A stretch of DNA of 64,000 bases, taken from Onchocerca volvulus. Lineage: Eukaryota; Nematoda; Chromadorea; Rhabditida; Onchocercidae. Position 1 is the first letter of the stretch. Each line of letters opens with the position of its first letter. The notes beneath the pieces were generated by a model. That model was not told the origin of the DNA. It did no database searches and saw only the letters and a program-made list of their open reading frames with translations. Position numbers and translations under genes: made by a program. This document shows, piece after piece, positions 12,252-23,903 of the stretch. The DNA lies in the NCBI GenBank assembly GCA_000499405.2, contig HG738138.1:9670888-9734887 (forward strand), given 5' to 3'.

Positions 12252-13724
12252 AACGCCGTTGACAATTTTTAATTGCTAGAAGGAGGTTGGACCGGGCACA
12301 CTTACTAATAACATACGAAGGAAGAAGCATTCGTCCTGATTAGGATGCACGGTGTACAATCTGCCTAGCGTAGTTTCCTTGAATATGCTTGGTTGTCCTT
12401 CAACTGATTCGCCTCGTTTGCGTCGTTCAAATGATCTTCTACTCGCATTCCATGTGTAATATGAAGGCACTTCCGAATATAGCAGTGGATGGGTCTTTTT
12501 GACATAATGTGAAGAAAGCAGTTAACGTTGTAGCCGGTGGATTCAGAGCTGTTTGTTGCACATTTGCAGTGTGAAATATACGCGTTGTCCATTTTCTAGA
12601 TGTACTTGCTAAGTGAACTACAGCCGGACTTCGTTCATGTATGGGAAATGAAAGAATTCGCCATACAGCTTCATTGCTGCTTATGTATCTTCCAGCCTGA
12701 TACCATTTGATTTCATCAATATGTAATGCCGCATTCCCATCACTTCTCTCAGGCTGCACACCAAAAACTGCCATGTGGCTGCCTTGATTCACGTACTTAC
12801 AAATGTATGTGATCGATTTAACGGAATTACAGTATTCCACGTTTATGTGCGCTTTGTATGTTTTTAATAGTAAAGGCGAATGTGGAACAACCCAGTGGTT
12901 ATCTACTTCGATGTCACTATTCGACATGTTTATGGTTGCTAATTTACCGCCATCTTCTGCTGATCTTCTGTATAAAGGATATCCATCGCTTCCTGTAACT
13001 GTGTTGAATATAAATGCTCGAGGATATCGCTTAGAGCATTTTCTGTCCATCATGCACGGTAATTTTGGATTCAGTGTACCGCAAAGTCCATGTATCATAT
13101 TTTTCGTCACAATTTCATACAAATCCTTATCGACATCGGCATCCGGTATTTCAGCGCATATTACATCGTCGATTTCATTTGAAGTGATTTTGTGATAAAG
13201 CCAGATTAGTATATGTGCATGTGGCAATCCTCTCTTTTGCCATTCCAGTGAGTACATCCAGCAGCGTACAGACTCAAACACTTCATGTTTTGTCATGAAA
13301 TTCATCAGCGACTTCAGCTTCTGTCTGAAAACACGTGCTGTGATGTCATGCCTATCCATCGTCGATTGCCCAGGAAGTAAGAGATTTTGTTATCATCCCA
13401 AGCTGGATTGCACGTGAATGTAATGAATAGATCTGGACGCCCAAACTGGCGAACATATGCAATTGCATCTTGAGCGTACTCATGCATATGACATGGACTG
13501 CCTGCACATGAAGATGGCAAAATCGTTAGTCTTCCAATTCTACTTGTATTACCGTCATTTACAATTGCATCCCGCAAAGGGATATATTCTTCAGAGCGAA
13601 GCTTGGTCTGATTCAAACGGATGAACATCAAACGTTCGGTTTCGATTTTTGCATACATATCTACGATATATTGGTGAAACAATTGACGGCATTCTAACAG
13701 CAATAATAAATTCTTAAATTTCAA
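12252..13724 (-). pseudogene. Helitron Rep (HUH endonuclease) segment (broken)
   Basis: On the minus strand from 13724: CRQLFHQYIVDMYAKIETER, GRPDLFITFTCNPAWDD, then a frameshift near 13350 into ITARVFRQKLKSL and GLPHAHILIWL, which contains the HUH pair (H-x-H) of the rolling-circle replicase; the downstream part includes KYVNQGSH. A second frameshift near 12480 leads to SYYTWNASRRSFERRKRGE and LGRLYTVHPNQDECFFLR, after which GPTSF is followed by a TAG stop and QLKIVNGVTH. The conserved N-terminal part of Rep is missing. Neutral decay is the simplest explanation. Confidence 0.88.
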
Positions 13725-13800
13725 ATATTCAAATCATTATGAGCGTAATTTTACCATACCGTATCCATCGATTACTGATTTTCAAGACCTATATCATGTA

Positions 13801-14148
13801 GGGGCTATAAAGTGCATTAAATTCGTTACGTAATGTCACAGCGTAACACGTTATTAAGACATCGTGATACTATGTTTAAGTTTATTACATTGAATTCGTT
13901 ACGTTATTTTACAAATCTTACGATTTCTGTTTGATGCGTGGAGGAGCTATAAAGTACATTAAATTCGTTACGTAATGTTGCGGCGTAACACGTTATTAAG
14001 ACGTCGTGATACTATGTTTAAGTTTGTTACATACATAGTATTACAACGTGAAATATCATTAGGACGTTATAATACCTCGTTTGAATTCGTTACGTAATGT
14101 TGCGACGTAACACGTTATTAAGATGCCGTATTGCCACGTTTAAATTCG
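13801..14148. repeat. Three imperfect tandem copies of an approximately 90-bp repeat
   Basis: Copies begin at about 13801, 13943 and 14081 (the last is partial). Each carries ATTCGTTACGTAATGT followed by CGTAACACGTTATTAAGA. The core is rich in short palindromes (TTACGTAA, TAACACGTTA). It directly follows the truncated Rep segment, so it may be the subterminal region of the Helitron or of a separate element. Confidence 0.8.
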
Positions 14149-14164
14149 AAATATCTTCCTTTTA

Positions 14165-14390
14165 TTTTTTTTAGCTTTTACTTTTATGAATATTTTTTTC
14201 AATTTTTCGACTTTTTATTTCTTTTTTTTTTTAGCTTTTACTTTTATGAAATCCGATTTTCTTCAGGATAGAGAGATGCGCGGAAGAAGGTGGATGAGAG
14301 AAAAAAAGATAGAGAGACGCGGAAGGAGGAGAATGAGAGAAAAAAAGGGTAGAAAGATGCGCGGAAGAAGGAGGATGAGAGAAAAAAGGA
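14165..14390. repeat. Short direct repeats and three purine-rich units of about 41 bp
   Basis: TTTAGCTTTTACTTTTATGAA occurs twice (about 14171-14191 and 14230-14250). Then three tandem purine-rich units start at about 14269, 14310 and 14350, each with a GCGGAAG core and ATGAGAGAAAAAA. The open frames on both strands here only translate the repeat (RRRMREKK-type peptide), so no gene is called. Confidence 0.85.
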
Positions 14391-14446
14391 AGGCGGAGTC
14401 GGTACACTCCGCCTCCTCACTTATTTTAGTTGTCACGTACGTGACA
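14391..14446. repeat. GC-rich stem-loop plus a 16-base perfect palindrome
   Basis: AGGCGGAG (14391-14398) pairs with CTCCGCCT (14407-14414) around 8 bases. The palindrome TGTCACGTACGTGACA follows at 14431-14446. In transposon-derived DNA these look like end structures or protein-binding palindromes of a mobile element; no function can be assigned. Confidence 0.75.
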
Positions 14447-17400
14447 CGTGAAAAAACGTAACCATATTTGCTCATAAAGAAGGTCGGTTGGAGTACAAGG
14501 TTGTATCAAAATTTGAAAAAAATCGGTTGAGAATTTACTGGAGATCGGGCGTAGGTAACAGGTAGCATTTACATTTTTATTTATAAGAAGAAGATAAGAT
14601 TAAGAAGATTGTTAGCCTAATTTTGCAGAATTTCGTAAGCCATGTAATGAAGAAATGTTAAAAGTTGCTCATCAAATAGAGGCAGTAGCTTTTTTTATTT
14701 TGAGATTTTTACAGGATTGAACTGTTTTTGGCAAATTCAGGTAGAAAAACCAAACTGGGAGGGTAGTAAAAAAAGTGGACGGAATATCCCGTAGATAAAG
14801 TTATCAAAATTAATAACAAAATTATCTGGATAAACATTTGTGTCAGTTTATTTACTTTTAATGCTACTTCCTGGATTAAATTCGTTCCAGTGCATTCAGC
14901 GTTCTTTTGCCACAACCAGGAATTATGCATAATTTTGGTTTTTTGAAATATTAAAAAGAAAGAGGATGAAGAATAGGTTTTACTACAAAGCTGTTAAAGC
15001 TTGGGAGAATCTTTATCATCAAAACAGCAATCACAGCACGCTACTGCAAAATATATCACTCTTGAAAATATTAAAACAAAAAAAAAAATAATGAGATGTT
15101 CTAGGGGAATCTTCAGAAATGTTGAAAATACTTCTTGAAATTGTTCGTTTATGCAAAAGGATGATTCGTGAAAACTTACGACTGGAAGGATCCCTATATG
15201 AAATAAGTTTCTTTATAGTATTTAGCTTACGTAGAATAGAAATGAATTCTGTCATTCAATAAAGAAGAAAGGTTAATATGGAAACAATGATATGTATTCT
15301 CCTTAAATTCATTCAGAGAAAGTTCTAATTTAAACCTTATTTATAACCATAATGTTTATTTATATTATGAGATATTTATATAATATTGTATTTTATTATA
15401 AGTTATATAACAGTTATATCAGCGATACTATCAGTCAATATTTTGCATTGTCATTTAGAAATATATTCAGAATACATTAATACAACTTTTTATGTTATGA
15501 AAACTATCTCGAATGGTTGTATCAATCAATTAGCACACTTGTTTCTCTCAAATTTAATTACAATTTTGAAAAAAATTGTGAAAATTAAATGGATCCTGCC
15601 TCAAATCATTAAGGAAAATTTGTGCATTTACAGGAAAATGCTCCCATTGTTTTTTCATTTTTTCTCGTTGATTTACTCCCATTGATTTTCCGAGCTTTAT
15701 ATTGCGATATATAGTAGTGGAGTTTTTTCCTTAGGGAAGTATCAAATGCATTGATTGTAACACATGTTGTTTCCATATTTATTGTCTCATTTGTTTCTGC
15801 ATAAATGCTTTTTGTCTGTTACAATTTGAAAATCTTTCATGATTAAATGAGCTTTGATCTTAATCCCTACTGCATAAGAGCCTCAGGTGTTGGTATATTC
15901 ATAAGGAGCTTTAAAAAGCATAGAGAACAGTGGCAGGAACGAGTGATGTTTAAGAAATAAGGAAGTATCTAGCCGGCAACCGAAAAGATAAACATACATC
16001 AAGATGGCAAAAAAATAGGGAAAAATGCTCCCGAATGGTTTGAATTTTGCGAAAATTTTCAAATGTTATTCAAAACTTAAGTTAGAATTGTTTTTAGAAG
16101 CACATATTTGTGGGATTAAATTTATGGCAAGGGAAGTAATTCATTTTTTCTTTGGTCATTTGATTAGTTATAATTCGTTTCATTGGTTGAGATATGAATG
16201 CATGGTGAAATAAATTAGCTTATTTGTTAAATAAATTAGCATGATGTATATAATGACAACTGTATGGATAAAACATACATTGCTTAATGAACAGAGAATT
16301 CTTTGTATTTTCAAACTAAGCTATGTTGATTTTGTTATATAAAGTGTACAGTAGTACTTCGTTTTATAGCCATAATGCTTAATCACATTATATGTTTCGT
16401 AAAATGCAAAGATGCGCTATTTTTTTTGGGTTGTATTTAGTCATGAGATTTTGGTGTTACAAGTAAAAGTCAATCAAGTTAACTGATTTGTTTTGAAAAT
16501 TGCTAAAAGGTGAACAATTTGATTTTGATTTGTGATTGATATTTCTCTTTTTTAATGTTATCCCGGTCTAATTTCAAATTTTTTTTGTCGGTTTCGGAAA
16601 AAAATTTGCTCTCTTATATTTTGCATCCAGTTCATTCAAAATGTCTATAAACTTGCTGTATTTCAGAAATCATATAGTGTGCCAAAGCCTCTAATCCAAG
16701 TACCGTAAAATAGCATGGAGATCAGGATCACCGTCCATCACAATAGTATGACTTTACTTTTTCTATTGCTAAGTTGAACAAATCGACTTTTTATTAAAGC
16801 TTTTATTTATTTCACACTTTCAGTTGTGAAAAAAACTTTCAGTTTATCGTCGAATACGAAAATAGCAAAACTGGGCAAACAGTAAGCAATCAACTTTAGT
16901 ACTAAATTCATGAACTGTCTTGGCGTAAATACGATTGGTATAAGATTATTCTAGATAATATGCAGCTCAGGGCAATAGAAAAAGTTGAAAGGCATAATTA
17001 TTTATTAAATTTTTCAAGAGCTTCAGTTTTCATTTTTAAGTTTATTGGATTTTTTCGAAAACACTCCTGAAATTAGTGTTGACTATTTCATAACGTAAGA
17101 ATTTGATTTGATCTTTGTTCTTTCGAATTCGTTCTTTAAATTCGATCTTTTAAAATGCATTATTTGAATAGAGAATGGATGATCAATTTTTCGTCTTTTT
17201 TTACTTTTTTCACTTTTTTTTCACATATAATTTTACCTTTAAATCTAGCTGCAAGTATCCAGCAAATATTGGAACTAAATAAGAAGCGTTATAATTGGCT
17301 GTGTTTTTTGAGAAAGCAAAAAAAAAAAAGAAAATTGATCTAAATTTAGAGGGAATGAATGGAAATGGGAAGATAAAAAAGGAGATCATCCTGATAATTC

Positions 17401-17803
17401 TAAATTTCTATTGTTTCAAAAGTTGATATATAACAGAGGACTGCAATGAAATAAATTCAGAACCGGTTTTCAATTGATAGAATTCTTGCTAATTGTTACT
17501 GTGGTTTTGTCATCATTATGTATGTGATCTAAGCTGATGTTATTGAAAACTTTATGTCGAATTTGAACACTGTTAGCTTTTGGATTTCAACATTTTCTAA
17601 TGATCCTCATGTTATCAAAAAATTATTCACACTAGATGCGAAATTTCAATTTCTAAGTCTAAATTTCAAATAAGTTTGAGACATCGCTTTGGAATTCATT
17701 TCCTTATCATCCGAGATCAGTAAAGAAAATTGTTATTGCAAATGCTATCAATGGTACTTGCATCTTAAGTCATTAATGCACAATTCTTTCGTGAAATAAT
17801 ATT

Positions 17804-17863
17804 AAAAACAGGACAAATCTACACTATCACCTCAATTTGATAGTGTAGATTTGTCCTGTTTTT
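17804..17863. repeat. Perfect 26-bp inverted repeat with 8-base loop
   Basis: Arms 17804-17829 and 17838-17863 are exact reverse complements; the loop is CCTCAATT. The whole is 60 bases, the size of a small-RNA precursor hairpin, but the perfect pairing is also typical of a recent inverted duplication. Confidence 0.95.
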
Positions 17864-19220
17864 CTCAGGACCGTGAAAAGATAACTCGTGGGAATTAAGT
17901 ATGAAGAATGCATGTCATAACATTCTAGGATGAATTCAGCTAATAAGAAATCTACCACACTTTAGAAAGGACTCTCAACATCTCTCATTTCTTTGGCTAT
18001 TCTCGATTGGAATAAAGCTAATACTAAGTACGTAGAAGGTAAAAAATAATGAGATATGTCGAGGTATTACAGAGGTATGTCGCGTGAAAATTTATCTATT
18101 TGCTTGCAAGAAGTTTAACATCAATTAAACCGAGGCTACAATCTCAAAACTGCGCAGTCGCAATTCTCGTAGTATGCATTTTTTTTTTCATGCGAAAATT
18201 CTACTGAAACAAAAAACGATCGGACGAAAACCATTTGTTAGTAAAAATTAAAAAAACTTACCTATACGAAAGCTTGAAAGTAGTTATAGCGTGATGAATG
18301 AGTAACGCTATGAAATTAATTGCTTTTTTTTTAAAATTTAGTTTGTTCTGAACTTTTTCTTCGAGACCTTTTCATTTCCTTACAGTGAAAGAAAAATTTT
18401 GGACGAACATGATGATATTTGTTGTTGATTTATTGTTCAAATTAAAAGGTTAGTTACAATTCATTCTTCCGGGCATTTCTACGATGATGACTTCAGTATA
18501 CTGAGATCACTGAATTATTTCACGAAGCAGTAATGATTCAAAGACTGTGCAACGATACTGCCAATGTCCGACCTCCCGCATCCGTCGAATTAATGAGAAA
18601 GTGTTAGGGTAAATTGTTATTGGTGATCTATTACTTTCTTCAAAAGAAGCATTTTGAACCGGAAGTAGAACGAGCGTAGTTTGTATTTGAAGAGAATAGG
18701 TATATAATATTTAATTTGCAGTACTGTGTATGTAGCCGTTTCTTCTTACCCCAAAGTCGGAAGAATTGATTGATTGCAAGTAGAATCATTTCCGGTTATA
18801 AGCATGCCTATGTGAAATTCGAACATTACTGCCGATAGAAAAACTCAAGTGAAATTGATGGTCAACTGGACTGTAGTGCAATGATGCTTCTTCCTTCTCT
18901 TCTTCCTCGACTTTAGAAAACATTCAGTCGAAATTTCGCTCACTTTCAAACATCTAATGTGATATATATATATTTGTTGAAGGAAGAGTGTTATGATGCA
19001 ACAAGAATTTCATGAAGGGAAAGAAAGCAATGGGGATGGGAGGAAAGGATAGAGGTGGTGAAGACTTGGAAGGATAACTAACAGAACTTGCTATGCTTGT
19101 CAGCTTTACCCCATTTTCACACTCAAATCATATTCATTTTGTGAATAATAGCATATTTCAGTTTAGTCCCTTCCTTTATTTATTTCATTATTTTAATATT
19201 AGTATTTTCCTTCGTAAATT

Positions 19221-19221
<1 letters not shown>

Positions 19222-19253
<32 letters not shown>
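19222..19253. repeat. Homopolymer of 32 A
   Basis: An uninterrupted run of A in intergenic DNA. It may mark the tail of an old retroposed copy, but I see no recognisable body next to it. Confidence 0.9.
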
Positions 19254-19255
<2 letters not shown>

Positions 19256-19764
19256 TCGAACGACGATACTCTCACTTTTATTAATCTCTTTCCATTGTAA
19301 TGAGAATTTTTAAAAAAGATTCATGTAAGTACGACTTACATGATTTACATATAACTTTCATGGTGCTTGAGGGCTTCAGTTAACCTCAATTTTCATATTT
19401 CGGGATTTTCATGAGCTTCTTACTTTCTTGATGAATTAAAGTTCTACTTCATTAATTCTCATATTCTATTATCATACAGTGATATAATTGGATAGATTAT
19501 TCGCCGAATTTATTTAATAGGGGAATGGTTGATGGAAAAGGGATGATTCAATATCCACTACATAGATGTTACTTGCATTCCGAAAAATTCAACATTCTCA
19601 TGATTGTTTTAAGTATTTCGAATTGACGAATTTAATTTGAAGGGGGCGAATGTCTTCCAGCATTTGCCACAGGATAGAGAGGTTTAGGGAAAGGAATCAT
19701 TCATTTTGAATTAATTAATTCATTACATCCAGTACCACCACAGAGAGATGCAAATTTGCCCGTA

Positions 19765-19900
19765 GGTATGTTTGTCTGTGTGTGTTTGAGTATGTATGTA
19801 TGTATGTATGTATGTACGTGTGTATGTGTGTGTGTTTACATGTACATATGTATGTATTCGTCTTTGTGTGTATGCGTGTGAGAATGTGCATGTGTAGATG
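19765..19900. repeat. TATG / TG-rich simple repeat
   Basis: Degenerate TGTG and TATG units with a core of tandem TATG at about 19791-19815. The minus-strand frame across it gives only a repeated HTYI peptide and is not a gene. Confidence 0.9.
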
Positions 19901-20821
19901 TATCACTTTAATGGCACCGTAAAAAATAAATCGTTATTAACCTGTTCATCAACTCAGAAGTTTTTCATCAAAGCATTCAACGCGGAAATGACGTATGTGG
20001 AAACTGTTGCCACTTTTACATCACATACAAAGTTTTGATATATAAAGACACCTGGTACCTTCAAGAACTGCACTGTCTTTTTGAGCTATTTTTCAAAATA
20101 CCCTTCTATTTTCCTACCTAATTTATTGTCTCAAACTCTTAACTTTTTCAGTCAACAATTCAATATTGTCGAAATTTTGGTTGCTTCATCTAAACTTCAA
20201 GTTCAGTTTTAATTTATTGATGTGAACAGTAACTTATTTTTGTTTCACTCGTTTTTGGAATTCTATTGACTCTTAACTTTTTTTCTAAGATTTGCACTGT
20301 AGTGCTCGAAATTTTACAGAAACTTCTGCCACGGTAGCAAAATACGTTTCAAAATCGTAGGCATTCTCAAACTTCATTTTTGCTGAAATGAAATTAAGTA
20401 ATCGAATTAGGTAATGAATTCTACTATTTTAATGAATTCGCTTTTAAGTTGCAAATTCCTTAGACTAAAAAGAATCAGTTATGACAGATATTTATTCTAA
20501 TAGTTCTAGCTAGAATAAAATGGTCTTGCTTAAAAAAAGAAACAAATTAAAAAATAGAGATGGCATCCTTCACAGTTGTTTATCGCTTAGAATTGATTAT
20601 TCGCTATCTTATTATCATAAAATAGCTGAAAACAATGTATATAAATATTAGGATGTTTCTGTATAAAATATTCTGCAAATGAATTTTTAATATATTACGT
20701 CTTTTTAATTTAAAAAAATTGAAACTTTTCAGTTGCTTGCAGTATAAGAAGAGAATAGGAGGTCGAAATATTCACTTTTGAAGAACAAAATCAAATTCTG
20801 CAATAAATTCTGTTTTTCTAG

Positions 20822-20856
20822 ATAGAACTACACTTTGCGGAATATATTCCTAGCTA
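20822..20856 (+). promoter_or_regulatory. Candidate trans-splice acceptor and 35-nt leader of the phosphatase gene
   Basis: TTTTTCTAG ends at 20821, followed by 35 bases with an in-frame TAG at 20851-20853 immediately before the start ATG at 20857. The in-frame stop supports the start choice. Confidence 0.45.
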
Positions 20857-23800
20857 ATGGTTGCATCTTATGTCTCGATGAGTAACTGCAGCCTTCGTGA
20901 AAGGTAAATCCTGAATATTTCATCTGCAGAGGAACACTAGAGCTGATTCGGATACATATTTTTCAATTTTTTATTCAAGTAAATTTGTTGGTAAAGGATA
21001 GATCTCTACTTTTTTACTTACATTTGGAATCAGAAGATATTATCTTAGTCTTCACATTTCAGGCGTGGCTCATCCGTTTCACTGACAATCGACCTGGGTC
21101 AGTTTCAGAATTCAGCTCTTGAAATATCACCAATTCATGAAGAGTTAGTTCGTATTGAAAGTATATCTTCACTACGTCATCTTATCTCGCTCGCTGGAAA
21201 ACATTTTTTGTTCGTAATCATTTCACTGATCGGAACAATATCATCATTTCTACTCATCAAAGTATACTTTTAATAAATTGCAGTATTGCTGAAGATTTGG
21301 AATGCAACAGGCCAGGACGTCTGACACGCCATCAATTGCACCATCTTGATATTTCCGCATCCCTTTCCATGATCTATGCAGAATTTGCTGTAAGTTAAAT
21401 CACACTTCTTCATGCTTTTCGTTTCGAATGATTGAAGGAAAACGAACTATTATGATGCATAATTTATTAAGCAACAATAATACTTAACACATCTTTTTTT
21501 TGCAGGCTCTGCCAAGTCCAAGTACTTCGTCATGTGAAAAAGTTGCTGGTTGCAGTCAGAAAAATCGACATACGTTGTGGCCTATACGGGAAACTCGTGT
21601 ACGACTTTCATCCAGCTACAGAGCTTCATGTAATTCTGCAGCTGAAGAAGTTTGCCAGAGCTATATTAATGCCAACTATATTTTGGTCAGCTTATCACTT
21701 TTCTAATACTTGTAAGCACAGAGCATTTCTAAGAATGAACGCCTGGTTATGCTCAACAATCTTGAAGATTCCTATTATCATTAATTACAAAATCCAGAAA
21801 GCACCGGAGTATTGATAGGAATCAAATTTAACTTTGCCTACGAACTTTGTTCGCACTTGTTCAGAAATGTGAATCTTTAACGACTCTTTCATTAAAATCA
21901 AAGACTTTCAAGTTTTGGGAAACAAAAGATATAAGTTTTTGCCAACAATAGAAGTCTTCCCACTCTTCATTTTTATGAATATTAATTTCCATTGAACTGA
22001 TCAAATGCAGGATTCGAACTCAGAAATAATGTATATCGCAGCAGAAGGTCCAATGCCGAATACAATTAACGATTTTTGGTCAATGGTTCTTCAAGAACGC
22101 ACACCAGTTATTGTAATGGTGACCAACTTAGAAGAAAAACCTTGTGGAGCTAAGCTAGCAATAGTCAGCTTTTGGAATTTGCAAAACAAACATATCAAAA
22201 TTTTTTGGTAGTTCGAATAGGGAATTATGGAAATAGTAAAATACTTCTCATAGTCTATAAAATTTTGAATTTTTTAACGAAAACTGATGAAATTTGTGCA
22301 AAGAATCGTTTAGACATTTTACAGAAAAAATGCGAGAAATACTGGCCAGACAGTCACGCCTGTTATGGCAAAATAGATGTTACTATCGCATCAACAAACT
22401 TTCATAGCGGTGTACAAATTCGCCACATCGTTTTAAATGTATTGATTTCTGTTTGATAGTTGATTTTCTAAGTATGTTTTTATAAAATGATATTCTTGCG
22501 AAGTAATTGTATTCGGTACATTAATGCAAGTTATTTTTTAAGGCTTAAAACGTAAAGTAAATAATAGGAGCTGGGATGAGAGCCTCTTTCCCTCTTCGGA
22601 AGACTGGTGTTTACCTTTGGAGGGTGACTTCTGGCTGCCTTATGGTATATGCTTGCAAAAGTAGACAACCTACTGCCTTGAACCGTCTCGAAGTTCTGCT
22701 ATTTTGGAAGCAGGGGATTATGCAGTATTTGTAGCATTAGCATTAATTAATACTTCGCAACTTCAATTCTTTGCCGAATCCTTAGCTTTATTCATTTAAT
22801 TGAGAATTATTCTATAAACTACATTTAAAGATGAGCGATAACAATCAACTTATATTTGTAGTGTGGTGGTTTGGAGCATCACGTGAGGCACATTTGGTTT
22901 ACGGAATGGTTAGATCACCGTTTGCCTATGCAACACATCACTCAACTTCTAAAAATAATCGCTGCTATGGAAGGTTACAGGAATGAATATCGACGATTAT
23001 TCTCTCACACAGCACCAGTTCTTGTCCATTGCAGGTAATTTCCTCTTCAAATGACCTACAGAAGACCCGCATTGTTTTCCAAAAAAAAAAAAAAAAAAAA
23101 GACTTATCTATCATTTATAATGAATATAAAATATTATTTAATATCTGCAGTGCTGGAATTGGTCGAACCTGTACATTTATCGCGATAGCTCTGGGAGTGG
23201 ATCAGCTCTGTAAAACCCCTGAAAATATTGACGTTTTTTCCACTGTATCCAGATTACGCAGGCAGAGGTTTGTAAAAAACAGATGTTTTTACAATGATAA
23301 CAAGATCTCCTAATCATTCAGTATGGTTCCCTGTGATAGCTGGGCCATGAAAATTGTACGTAGATCCCTGTACGATATTCAGAATGCTTATCATTAACAA
23401 ACCTCACCCAATTCGCCAACTACCTTCTGCTATTCAGATCCTTGTCTCATCTAGCTTGACTGATACAATCTTCTGCAGTTTTCAGCAGACCATTGTGTCA
23501 CTTTAACAGCCCTTGTCGTTATTATTTCTATGTCACAATTATGAAATATTAAATCCATTTCCAACGAAATTGTAGATTCGGAGCCGTACAGCTTCCAGGA
23601 CAGTACGCATTTATCTACTTAGTACTGCAACGCATGGAAAGATTTCTCCCAGAAATTTGTACAGAGAATGACCAAGACAAGTTCCCTGCATGCCTCACTT
23701 TCTCAGGTATAGATTCTGCTTCAAAGTTCTCGATTTTTAAACTAATAATGGTCAGAAGCTTCTTTGTGGAAAGCAAAGAATAGAGGCAGGAACAGAAAAA

Positions 23801-23903
23801 TTCCTGGATTCTATATTTTATGACACTACTTAATGCCGCAGAATCCTGCCCAACAAGTATCAGAACTCTTGCAAAAACACTTTCTAGAAACATTCGACGA
23901 TGA
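20857..23903 (+). CDS. Classical protein tyrosine phosphatase, soluble nematode type
   Basis: Removes phosphate from phosphotyrosine through a cysteinyl-phosphate intermediate. Ten exons in one frame give about 387 residues: 20857-20903, 21063-21143, 21284-21389, 21506-21685, 22011-22163, 22325-22438, 22862-23034, 23151-23267, 23576-23706, 23842-23903. Visible motifs: RVRL with QSYINANYI (substrate loop), [22 protein letters not shown], the acid loop TEWLDHRLP (catalytic Asp about 245), P-loop HCSAGIGRT (Cys about 284, Arg about 290), and the Q-loop region [11 protein letters not shown]. There is no signal peptide or membrane segment and the domain fills most of the protein, as in the large family of small cytosolic PTPs of nematodes, several of which are sperm-enriched in C. 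elegans (family knowledge, not shown here). Oddity: the usual WPD is WLD. The exon ending at 22163 is the least certain. Confidence 0.86.

Larger units (their letters stand above)
10067..13734 (-). mobile_element. Decayed Helitron (rolling-circle DNA transposon)
   Basis: On the minus strand a HUH replicase segment is followed by a Pif1-type helicase segment, the gene order of an autonomous Helitron RepHel protein. Downstream of the helicase the minus strand carries an imperfect GC-rich hairpin (plus 10120-10142), then exactly ten bases, then CTAG, which matches the Helitron 3'-end layout (hairpin about 10 nt before CTRR). A second, perfect hairpin follows at once, so the true end is either of two CTAGs between 10067 and 10111. 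The 5' end is not recognised: coding homology stops near 13724 without the N-terminal part of Rep. The copy is dead: two or more frameshifts, one nonsense codon, an LTR-like insertion, an internal deletion and an N gap. Confidence 0.88.
14447..20821. other. Long intergenic region
   Basis: About 6.4 kb of AT-rich DNA without a supportable gene. The longest open frames (for example a 99-residue one at 15386-15685) have the composition of random AT-rich sequence. It contains the 17804-17863 hairpin, a 32-A run and a TATG/TG repeat, listed separately. The final 35 bases are the candidate 5' leader of the phosphatase gene. Confidence 0.5.

Noticed and set aside
14186..14475. Arginine/glutamate-rich and leucine/arginine-rich ORFs
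   Set aside because: They translate a 41-bp purine-rich tandem repeat on opposite strands; no gene signal.
15386..15685. 99-residue plus-strand ORF
   Set aside because: Composition is that of random AT-rich DNA (I, L, F, Y, N, K); no motif, acceptor or neighbour supports it.
19715..19906. Minus-strand ORF with repeated HTYI
   Set aside because: It is the translation of a TATG/TG simple repeat.
21144..21270. Hydrophobic open extension of the second phosphatase exon (reads through to about 21270)
   Set aside because: Using the GTTAGT donor at 21144 joins the next exon in phase and gives the expected phosphatase N-terminus; the extension is intron.
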